A stretch of DNA of 64,000 bases, from positions 44,899 through 108,898 of the forward strand of contig URMK01000016.1 in assembly GCA_900548905.1 (NCBI GenBank), written 5' to 3'. Every line of letters begins with the position of its first letter. The stretch's first letter is position 1. Positions 50,039 to 57,912 of this stretch are shown here, in pieces. The stretch comes from an uncultured Lachnospiraceae bacterium. Its GTDB lineage: Bacteria; Bacillota; Clostridia; Lachnospirales; Lachnospiraceae. The translations under genes and the position numbers were made by a program. The notes under the pieces are model-generated. The model was not told where the DNA came from. It made no database searches and saw only the letters and a list, made by a program, of their open reading frames with translations.

Positions 50039-53000
50039 TTATTTGGGATTAAGATTCTTTAATGGAATGACAGAGATTCCAGTTGTTTTAATAATATCAC
50101 CTAATGTTATCATCCGTGTATTTCCATCACCATTGTCAGTCCAAAGCTCATAATTTGTATCGTCCATTGCTGCAACCTCTTGCTCATAATAAAAAATTAT
50201 TTTATCATCATCACTTGGTCTTACAACAATACGAATATCATTGCCATTTTTTTTAGCCCAAAAAACAGTTTTTGAATAACTCGTTTCTCTCCATTTTTCT
50301 AATGTACTCGGCATTTCATATCTACCAGTTTCTTTGAGGTAATAAAAAACTTGTTGTATAGCACGAGCCATTATTTTTTCATAATATTGATATGAAAATC
50401 TATTATTTTTTGAACTGTGTAAGAATTTTTTTGAGACTTCATCTATGGATAAACCACTTGGCAATTTTACTAATCGGGAATCATTTAATTCTCCATCTCC
50501 AACGAACACACTTAAAAATTGCAACAAATCATCTTCGGTATTAATTCCAAGCTGTGCAAGTTGTTTTTTTGAAATATTAATTGTTTCTGCTGATTGCACA
50601 TTGCTTGCTTGTTTTAATAGTTCTTCTAACTCTTGGAAACTTTTTACACCATGTTTAGATAAAAGCTGCTCATATTTTTCAGCTTTTTCCATGTTATCAG
50701 AAATTATGTCGTCATTATAAAACCAATATAAATTGCTGTAAAGGGTTTTAAACGCATTCCTAATTGTTTTATTATCTGTGCTTTTTAAGTATGAAAAAAA
50801 TTTTTGAAAAACCAATCTCTCTTGATCATTATCTTCGCCAAGCTTATTTTTGTGATTTTCAATATAATTTGTTATTGCATCTGCTAATGGGTAAAGATTG
50901 GTTGCTGTGTTTTCAGACAATGGAAAATGTATACTACGCATAAGCAATTTTATTCTGATGTCTACTCCTGTAAAACAGTAAGCATCTTTCACCACTTCGG
51001 CAATCTCTCCTGTATCGAGCTGTAGTTCAGTGCTTTTTTTAAACACTCTATTTTGGTTTGGAAGAATGGAATACTTGTCCGCCAAATGTATATAATCATT
51101 TTTTTCTAAAAACGACACCACTTGATTTATAAACGAAATCGCACTGTCTACGTTGTCTGAAAAATGCTCCTCGGCAAAAACATCCAAAGTTTTACTTTGC
51201 TGTATATCAGTACACAACTTTACAACCCAATAATTTAGTGCCTGTTCGAAAATTGGTTTCAAATACTTTTTAGAATCAACAGTCTCCCATGCAGTACTGT
51301 TATAAAACTCTTTGGCAATGTTCAGAAAATCATCTTGTTTCGGTCTCTCATTTGTTTGTATGCATAGTATTCTTTGAAAGAAATGTTCACGATTTTGATG
51401 TTCGTTTTGTAAGTATCGTGTTGTTTCAGAAAACAGCTCCGAATATCCATATGCTATTACTTCAACATGCTTTAAAATCTCTGTTGAAACCTTTTTATGA
51501 AGTAATTTATCCTTAACATCTATATCTAATATTAATGAAACTTCCTTGTATGTATCATCAATTTCCTTGTCAAAGAAAACTTTATCAAAGCAGCAGAACT
51601 TGCCGTTTTGATTGAGAAAAACGTCGGACTGTTCTATTGTTTTTTTACAACTCTTTTCTTCACTTGTTAAAAATAATTTGTAAAACTCATTCAACCAGAC
51701 AAACACATCTTGTCCATTTAATTTATTTTCTAAAGAAGATATGTTTTCAGAACTTTGAATTGCTTGCACTATGTTGTCGATGCCCAAGTTTTTACACTCA
51801 TCCCAAAGCGAACTGCACCATGATTCTAACTCATTTTGCTTTGGAAGGAACTCTGGAAACAAAGCATTTGACAACGACCAAAGTTTAAGCATCTCTTCTC
51901 TGTTTTCTTGGTTTTTTGGAATTAAAACAACAGGCTCATCCCATACCTCAAACAACGGTTTTTTATCACCAGTATTTGTAGTAATTAGGTTTGAATATTT
52001 TATTTCTTCTTTTATAGGTTCAAGTATTTCATTTTCAAACCATTCTACATTCAGCCACGTTTTACGTGGTTGCTCGGTTATTTTTACAATGTTATATATG
52101 CCTGCATAGTTGTTTTCCACAAAGAAATTCAATGCAGTTTTGTAAAGTTGAACAGCGGTTTCTAATGCGACTTTATTGTCTTTGACATATTGTTTTTCTT
52201 CGCCTTTGCTCTCCAATTCTATGCCATCACGAGGTTCCGTTGGCTCGAAATAAGGATTGTTAATTACTACAGGAAAAGCAAAATCGCTTGTACCAAGTAA
52301 GGGAAAATCGCAAAATAGTTTAGGTAGGTTTCCGTTTGGTTGTTTAATATTTGCTTTTTCACCAAGCCCTAATAGCTCAATCGCAATTGATAAGTATGTC
52401 AATATTTCATCTTTTAAAGCAAAAATATATCTTTTCTTCATAGCTCTTGTATCATAAACAGTTATAATATGTGCATTTTGCAAATTGACATCTACATCAT
52501 CATCACGAGAAAGCACCTGATTATATCTACCATTTTTTATAGTATTAGCTTGTATGGTTATAGTTTTTATCTCCGGAACAAAAGCAAAAACATATGCAAT
52601 TGACGCAACAAGATTATTCAAACCGTCTTTAGCGGTTTGAATTCCTAAATCATTTAACTCATATGTAAAGCAAGTATTAAAATCATTTTCATCTATTGAT
52701 GCTGTAATTTCTTTTGCGCTTTTGTTAAGTTGCTCACAGCTTTCTTCGATTGATTTGATGATTTCCAACTGATTGTCGCTTGAGCGATCAATATCAATAT
52801 TAAACTGGTGCAATGGCTCATCTTCGTCACATAAATACCCTGTCACATTTACTTTTTTTGAAAGTAGATGTGTAGTAAGAAACCCAGTTCCAAATTTTCC
52901 AGTTATCTTCTTTTCTTTCCTATCAAGCTCATTTCTCTCTTTGGTAGAAACTTGTTCAATAAGGAAAACAATATTTTTTGTTAAAAACAGCCTTCCGTTA

Positions 53001-53230
53001 TGCTTGAATTCTATTACCTTTCTATTTTCATCAAAATTAACGAGAATATCAACTTTCCCGGTGGAGTTAACTACATCTTTTGCATTCTGAATAAGCTCCC
53101 AAATCCAGCGATAGGAAGTATCTTCATTATTGCTATTTTCCAATTTTTTAAGTTGGTCTATAATTTTATTTGCAGCTTGTGTTGTTTGTGCTTCACTGCG
53201 TAAATTTTTAACCTTATTTTCAATACTCAT
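50039..53230 (-). CDS. giant sacsin/HSP90-like (GHKL) ATPase
   Basis: 1063 residues. The N-terminal ~220 residues hold a GHKL ATP-binding domain: RWIWELIQNAKDVVN contains the E45-x3-N49-x2-D52 helix, and GKFGTGFLTTHLLSKK (111-126) is the glycine lid. The usual D-x-G of the second motif reads FKHNGR (75-80), an unusual H-N-G. The arrangement WELIQNAKD with FGTGFLTTH is that of sacsin-like proteins found in bacterial defence islands. The remaining ~800 residues are mostly helical with no motif that I can name. It precedes the AlbA-TIR gene as one transcript and probably acts as sensor or switch. Confidence 0.78.
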   Translation of the reverse strand: MSIENKVKNLRSEAQTTQAANKIIDQLKKLENSNNEDTSYRWIWELIQNAKDVVNSTGKVDILVNFDENRKVIEFKHNGRLFLTKNIVFLIEQVSTKERNELDRKEKKITGKFGTGFLTTHLLSKKVNVTGYLCDEDEPLHQFNIDIDRSSDNQLEIIKSIEESCEQLNKSAKEITASIDENDFNTCFTYELNDLGIQTAKDGLNNLVASIAYVFAFVPEIKTITIQANTIKNGRYNQVLSRDDDVDVNLQNAHIITVYDTRAMKKRYIFALKDEILTYLSIAIELLGLGEKANIKQPNGNLPKLFCDFPLLGTSDFAFPVVINNPYFEPTEPRDGIELESKGEEKQYVKDNKVALETAVQLYKTALNFFVENNYAGIYNIVKITEQPRKTWLNVEWFENEILEPIKEEIKYSNLITTNTGDKKPLFEVWDEPVVLIPKNQENREEMLKLWSLSNALFPEFLPKQNELESWCSSLWDECKNLGIDNIVQAIQSSENISSLENKLNGQDVFVWLNEFYKLFLTSEEKSCKKTIEQSDVFLNQNGKFCCFDKVFFDKEIDDTYKEVSLILDIDVKDKLLHKKVSTEILKHVEVIAYGYSELFSETTRYLQNEHQNREHFFQRILCIQTNERPKQDDFLNIAKEFYNSTAWETVDSKKYLKPIFEQALNYWVVKLCTDIQQSKTLDVFAEEHFSDNVDSAISFINQVVSFLEKNDYIHLADKYSILPNQNRVFKKSTELQLDTGEIAEVVKDAYCFTGVDIRIKLLMRSIHFPLSENTATNLYPLADAITNYIENHKNKLGEDNDQERLVFQKFFSYLKSTDNKTIRNAFKTLYSNLYWFYNDDIISDNMEKAEKYEQLLSKHGVKSFQELEELLKQASNVQSAETINISKKQLAQLGINTEDDLLQFLSVFVGDGELNDSRLVKLPSGLSIDEVSKKFLHSSKNNRFSYQYYEKIMARAIQQVFYYLKETGRYEMPSTLEKWRETSYSKTVFWAKKNGNDIRIVVRPSDDDKIIFYYEQEVAAMDDTNYELWTDNGDGNTRMITLGDIIKTTGISVIPLKNLNPK

Positions 53231-53315
53231 GTTGTTAACTTCCTTTTATGTAACCTGTTATTTGTCTATTACAAAAAACTATTTTAAACTTCTCATTATT
53301 GCAAAACTCCACAAC

Positions 53316-53381
53316 TTGTCCAATGGCATATTATTCACAAACTGTTTAACTCATTTGGCGGGATGCCGCATTTGTCCAATG
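53316..53381. repeat. direct repeat TTGTCCAATG upstream of the HSP90-like gene
   Basis: TTGTCCAATG occurs at 53316-53325 and 53372-53381, 56 bases apart, in the 158-base gap that must hold the promoter of the HSP90-TIR transcript. On the minus strand each reads CATTGGACAA. They could be operator halves or chance. Confidence 0.3.
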
Positions 53382-53388
53382 AAATGCA

Positions 53389-53736
53389 CTACACAATATT
53401 CTCACCTAACAGAATTTTGGGCATTGTCGTAAGGCAGCGATTCCACCGTTTATAGAATTGCGCCAATCCCAGCTTACCAACACGCGCATGAGCTTCCTCG
53501 TCCTCAAGCGTCCAGTGCAAAATATAAGTAACCTTGCCCACCCACTTTGTCAAACGAATTGGCGGCTTACCCTCTTTCACAGCGTTGAAATCCTCCTGTC
53601 GGTGGGTGCGTTTTATGTATTTTACATCAATAACTCCGGGCTGTGAACGATAAAACGCAGCAACCTCTTTCATTAAAGCCTCAATTTCATCCTGCTTATC
53701 TATTTTTGCCTCATAGATACAAATTTCATTAAACAT
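53389..53736 (-). CDS. ABM-type (antibiotic biosynthesis monooxygenase-like) small protein
   Basis: 115 residues. MFNEICIYEAKIDKQDEIEA, then VAAFYRSQPGVIDVKYIKRT is the dimeric alpha/beta-barrel pattern of ABM-like proteins. The C-terminal half (WVGKVTYILHWTLEDEEAHA) repeats the strand-helix order. GGGAGG precedes the ATG. It lies between the HSP90-TIR pair and the recombinases and has no clear tie to either. Enzymatic activity is not certain, since many members are uncharacterised. Confidence 0.6.
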   Translation of the reverse strand: MFNEICIYEAKIDKQDEIEALMKEVAAFYRSQPGVIDVKYIKRTHRQEDFNAVKEGKPPIRLTKWVGKVTYILHWTLEDEEAHARVGKLGLAQFYKRWNRCLTTMPKILLGENIV

Positions 53737-53992
53737 CAAGGCTACCTCCCTTGCTTCGTATTCTCCGCCAGAGCTGTTATAAAAACAGCGTTGCTTTATG
53801 CTATCTGCTCTAGCACATTATTCACACACTATACTGCTAGGTTCGCTTCCCATTATTAGCCAAATTAGCAGGTCTGGAGTTCCCCCTAATTGCTAAAACG
53901 AGAACCCTAAACATCTTTATTATACCAACAAATCCATCATAAGTCATTATTTTTCAGTGAATTATGACTAATTTTGCATAAAACGATTCCCC

Positions 53993-55558
53993 TTAAAAAT
54001 CAAAGACAAACTCCAATGAGATCTCGCTTTTTGACAAAACCACAATCCTCTTTACCAACCGTACAACTTCACCTCTATCAAAACTTATACTATCAGATAA
54101 TTTAGAAATGAGTGTTAATTGTTCGGCATATTTATCAATATGATCTGCAATCATCTGTACCTGCTCTATCATTTCAGCAATTTGTGTTTTAAGCAGCAAA
54201 ATCTCCTCTGCATACACATCTTCCATATCTTTGCGGTTCTCGGGACTTACGATTCCAAGAAGCTCCGATACACGCAAAGAAGATTCGTATTCTTTTGCTT
54301 TTTGCAGTCGCTCCTGTGTATTTTCTATAAGCGCCAATTTGTCCTTCGTAAATATTTGGACTTTTTCCTTTTCCGCCATGTGAAGCATTTTTTTGGATAA
54401 TAGTCGTACTCTTTCTATGTACTGTTGAATTCCCTTAAATGTAGCGGATATTAAAGCACTTTCTTCAATCATTACAGAACGTAAACATCCTTTTTAATTT
54501 GCTTTTGGACAGTAGTAATATCGATAAACGGTATTTTTAATTTTTATTGTTTTACGAGTCATATTTCCACCACAACTACTGCATATTAATATACCAGAAA
54601 ACAGATTTACCGCCTCACCCCCTGGGGAAGTGCGGGTATCCAGATGCATAATCCTCTGTGTAGCTTCAAAATCAAAGATGGAAATAATTGCATCGTGCGT
54701 ATTTTTACAGCGAGTCCACTCGCTGGCTGGACGGTTAACATTCTTTTGAAGTTTATAATTCATCTTATACTGTTTTCCCTGTACCAGTGTTCCGGTATAA
54801 GTTTCATCTTTTAGAATTCGTAAAATCGTGTTGACAGACCATTGGGCATTCTCTTTATCTGCAAATCCATGATGTGGCTGGGGAAGTCCATAATTCTTTT
54901 TATAGACCAATGGAGACAATATATGCTCTGCATTGAGTTGTGCAGCAATTTTTCCAGCACTCATTCCAGCCAGTTTCAGATGAAAAATCCGTTTCACTAC
55001 ACTTGCTGTATTGATATCAGGAACAAGCTTATTTCTTGTATCAGGGGACTTCTGATACCCATAGATAGGACAAGCGCCCACGTATAACCCACTTTGCCGC
55101 ATTGTTTTCAAACCATTACGGGTACGCACTGATATTTCTCTGCTAAATTCATCATTGATTATTGTCTTAATCTGCATAACAATATCGTCTTGAGGCGGAG
55201 TATACAGTGTATCAACATGATCCAAAACAGCAATAAAGCGAACTCCATAGGCTGGGAGTATCCGTTGCAGATACCGTCCAGTTTCAATAAAGTCTCGTCC
55301 AAAACGAGATAAGTCCTTCACGATAATACAATTGATTTTCTTATCTAAAGCATCTACCATCATTTTTGAGAACGCAGGTCTATCAAATATTAAGCCACTG
55401 TACCCGGGGTCAGCGTAGGTGGCTACCAATGTAATGTCTGGATTTTCCTCAACAAAGCGCTGAATAATATATTCTTGATTTTCGATACTCTCGCTTTCAG
55501 CTGCTTTGCGCCCAGCTTCTGAAAGGCGCAGGTAAGCCGCTGCAATATACTTTCCCAC
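53993..55558 (-). pseudogene. large serine recombinase with an in-frame TAA
   Basis: A GTG start with GGAGG eight bases upstream. The catalytic domain (AAYLRLSEAGRKAAESESIE, nucleophile Ser in RLSE; DLSRFGRDFIETGRYLQ), the recombinase domain and the first half of the zinc ribbon (CSSCGGNMTRKT) are present. After YRYYYCPKAN comes a TAA (54494-54496). The same frame then goes on KGCLRSVMIEESALISATFK through a coiled coil to the typical C-terminus (RLVKRIVVLSKSEISLEFVF). So a full 521-codon gene is cut by one stop within the zinc ribbon. As it stands it yields a 354-residue protein and, if reinitiated, a separate 159-residue C-terminal part. Confidence 0.85.
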
Positions 55559-55561
55559 GGA

Positions 55562-56836
55562 CTATGCCTCCTTGCCGTTTAAATCAAAGTGAACGTTAAT
55601 CTGTCCGTTTTTATGAATAGTGACATCAAGTAGTTGACTAGTAATTAGTTCGGCAAGTTCCTCTTGCGACAGCTTGTCTTTTGATAAAATAGATTTTGCT
55701 TCATTTTTTACAGCACATAGAATTTCCGGCTCACGGATATACATTCCTGTGCTGCATCCACAACCTTTTCGATTGTTCGTAATGCAAGTAAAGAAATACC
55801 AGTCAACATTTCCTCTGCCTTTACGTCTTTGCATTTTTCCTCCGCAAGAAGCACAGAGCACTTTGCCCTTTAACGGATTATCTGTATTTGGTTTTGACGT
55901 AGTGACAGTTCTTTCTAATATTTGAAAGTAGGTCTTTTGAATGCCAAAAAACGACTCTCTTGAGACAAGTGCTTCGTGCGTGTTTGGTACAACAATCCCA
56001 TCTTTGCCCTGCTGTAAATCTCCTGTATAAGTACGATTCATAAGGATGTATTTAACGGAGCGACTATTCCACAAACCATCACCCTGCTCAAAATTCCCTT
56101 GTAACCCATTCGTTATTGCATAATCAATGGGAGTGGGGATGTGTGCTAGATTAAATCTACGAACAATTTCGTTAAGGCTTAGACCCTGTTCTGCCATTGC
56201 AAATATTTCCTTAACGACTGCGGCAGCCTTTGGATCTGTAACAAGCTGGTGGCAATCATCCTCTGACTTGGTATACCCATATGGGGCTCTCGCAGCTATA
56301 AATTTACCGTTGCGAATATTGCTGTCAATGCTCGCCTGTGTCTTGCGGCTAATATCGCTCGCATATTCTTGGTTAAAAACATTGACAAGAGGAATCCTAA
56401 GACTGGGGGCTACGCCAGTAGAAATGTCAGTAATTCCGTCTAAGGTATCAAACTTATCCGAAACAGAAACAAACCGCACGCCCTTTTGAGGAAGCAGATG
56501 TTGCAGATAGAAGCCTACCTCAATAGCATCCCTACCCAAACGGGACAAATCTTTGACTACGATACAGTCAATATTGCCCAGATTGATCTCCTGCATCATT
56601 TTTTGGAACTCCTTGCGCTCAAATGATGTTCCGCTGGCGTTTTCATCTATATAAAACCGTTGCAATTCGATATCACCTTGTTTCGCAATTGCTTCTTTGA
56701 TGATGGATTTCTGATTCTCAATCGAATCTCTGTCGTGGTCATTTTTAACTACTGATAACCGAATATAGCCTGCTGCACGATAAGTTTTCGTAGCAACTTT
56801 CACCTGATTTACATTTTTTCTGCTTGTTCTGGACAT
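55562..56836 (-). CDS. large serine recombinase
   Basis: 424 residues; GAGGAGG precedes the ATG. The resolvase domain has RAAGYIRLSVVKNDHDRDSI (nucleophile Ser) and DLSRLGRDAIEVGFYLQHLL. The recombinase domain has AARAPYGYTKSEDD and GLWNSRSVKYILMNRTYTGD. The zinc ribbon CASCGGKMQRRKGRG with a second cysteine group (CGCSTGMYIRE) is complete. The C-terminal coiled coil is shorter than usual. Its stop is 3 bases before the start of the second recombinase, so the two are co-expressed. Paired recombinases of this kind move clostridial elements. Confidence 0.92.
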   Translation of the reverse strand: MSRTSRKNVNQVKVATKTYRAAGYIRLSVVKNDHDRDSIENQKSIIKEAIAKQGDIELQRFYIDENASGTSFERKEFQKMMQEINLGNIDCIVVKDLSRLGRDAIEVGFYLQHLLPQKGVRFVSVSDKFDTLDGITDISTGVAPSLRIPLVNVFNQEYASDISRKTQASIDSNIRNGKFIAARAPYGYTKSEDDCHQLVTDPKAAAVVKEIFAMAEQGLSLNEIVRRFNLAHIPTPIDYAITNGLQGNFEQGDGLWNSRSVKYILMNRTYTGDLQQGKDGIVVPNTHEALVSRESFFGIQKTYFQILERTVTTSKPNTDNPLKGKVLCASCGGKMQRRKGRGNVDWYFFTCITNNRKGCGCSTGMYIREPEILCAVKNEAKSILSKDKLSQEELAELITSQLLDVTIHKNGQINVHFDLNGKEA

Positions 56837-57167
56837 ATTTTTTCCTCCTCAAAATGTTGAAGGGCTATGGCGATTTTCACACCATAGCCCTTGCTCTTAT
56901 TATAGTTTATATTGTTTCAAGTACGAATTTTACTTTTACTGCGTTCCTACACCATGTTATTAATGAGTAACTATCACCTGCTTTCTGTCCGTTTTACTAT
57001 CTGTATAATATCTCCTTTGTATTTTTTATCTTGCTTACACGAGCTAAGGCATACCTATGCGACAAATTTCGACGGTATTTTTCTGCTTTTGATAAACATT
57101 CCAGTCGAATTTCATTGTTTACCGTCAAAACAAAAACTGCACCATTAATTTGATGCAGCTTCTATAC
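56837..57167. other. intergenic region with an integrase-like fragment
   Basis: 331 AT-rich bases between the recombinase and Vsr genes. Apart from the 39-base integrase motif fragment at 57032-57070, listed separately, I see no gene. It holds the promoter of the recombinase pair. Confidence 0.4.
57032..57070 (+). pseudogene. fragment coding for a tyrosine integrase R-H motif
   Basis: The plus strand reads CLHELRHTYATNF, the catalytic H-x-L-R-H box of Tn916/phage-type integrases. The residues on either side do not resemble an integrase. It is either the remnant of a second tyrosine integrase or an attachment-site core derived from one. Confidence 0.55.
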
Positions 57168-57590
57168 TTATATTTTAGATAAAAAGTCTTTCAACTTCTG
57201 TTCTAATGTTGATAAATTTTTCTTTTTGGTTTCACACTCCCAAACGATAAGAACTCGCCATCCTAAGTTGTGCAAAGCTATCATAGTTTCCTTATCCCTT
57301 TCCAAAGTTCTATCAAGTTTTCTATTCCAATAATCTTGATTGGTTTGTGGACGAATTTGAGCACGCCTACATGTCGGACATCCATGCCAAAAACAACCAT
57401 GCACAAAGATAACTGTCTTATACTTTGGCAAAACTATATCTGGGTTTCCGGGCAAATCTCTTCGTTGAATACGAAAACGATACCCTAATTTGTGTAAAAT
57501 CTTTCTAACACAAATTTCTGGCTTTGTATTTGCACTATGCACTTTAGACATTATTTCACTTCGTTCTTGTGAGGTAAACATATCTGCCAT
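57168..57590 (-). CDS. vsr: Vsr-type DNA mismatch endonuclease
   Basis: 140 residues from the ATG at 57590 (MADMFTSQERSEIMSKV), the family's usual beginning. The nuclease core is LGYRFRIQRRDLPGNPDIVL with the catalytic Asp in NPDI, then VIFVHGCFWHGCPTC, whose Cys and His residues form the structural zinc site. Vsr nicks at T:G mismatches that arise from deamination of 5-methylcytosine, so it fits with the cytosine methyltransferase of this cluster. Its ribosome binding site is weak. Confidence 0.93.
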   Translation of the reverse strand: MADMFTSQERSEIMSKVHSANTKPEICVRKILHKLGYRFRIQRRDLPGNPDIVLPKYKTVIFVHGCFWHGCPTCRRAQIRPQTNQDYWNRKLDRTLERDKETMIALHNLGWRVLIVWECETKKKNLSTLEQKLKDFLSKI

Positions 57591-57699
57591 ATACTTCACC
57601 ACTTTAATCTATATTCAATCATTATTTAACTTTCACTGGCATACTATTAGTGAAAGAAGGGGATACTATCTAAAAATTGTAAAAGGTTAGGTGAGACTT

Positions 57700-57912
57700 A
57701 TGGATTACTATTTTACAACAAGCCGGTTCGGATATTGCTTAAATGATCAACCCCCACCTCAAATTGACACATATGTAAAATATAAAATCATAGGAATATC
57801 AGGCTATGATAGACGACCCATCATAGCCCGTTATGATAACGCATTATATAAAGGAGAATCAAGTTGGATTGTAGACGGTTTTACATTATTTCCCCATCAT
57901 GAGAATTTATAA
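57700..57912 (+). CDS. small protein of unknown function within the R-M cluster
   Basis: 70 residues from the ATG at 57700 with AGGTGA upstream; a GTG three codons earlier is possible. The sequence (MDYYFTTSRFGYCLNDQPPP, then YKIIGISGYDRRPIIARYDN) has no cysteine pairs or membrane span. It is opposite in direction to its neighbours and overlaps the end of the MORC-nuclease gene by 32 bases, tail to tail. It could be a control or accessory protein of the R-M system; no family is recognised. Confidence 0.45.
   Translation: MDYYFTTSRFGYCLNDQPPPQIDTYVKYKIIGISGYDRRPIIARYDNALYKGESSWIVDGFTLFPHHENL

Noticed and set aside
49055..53230. Naming the HSP90-like/AlbA-TIR pair as Thoeris, Zorya or another catalogued system
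   Set aside because: Thoeris needs ThsA with SIR2/TIR-SLOG parts, and Zorya needs motor-like ZorAB. Neither is seen. I prefer to describe domains only.
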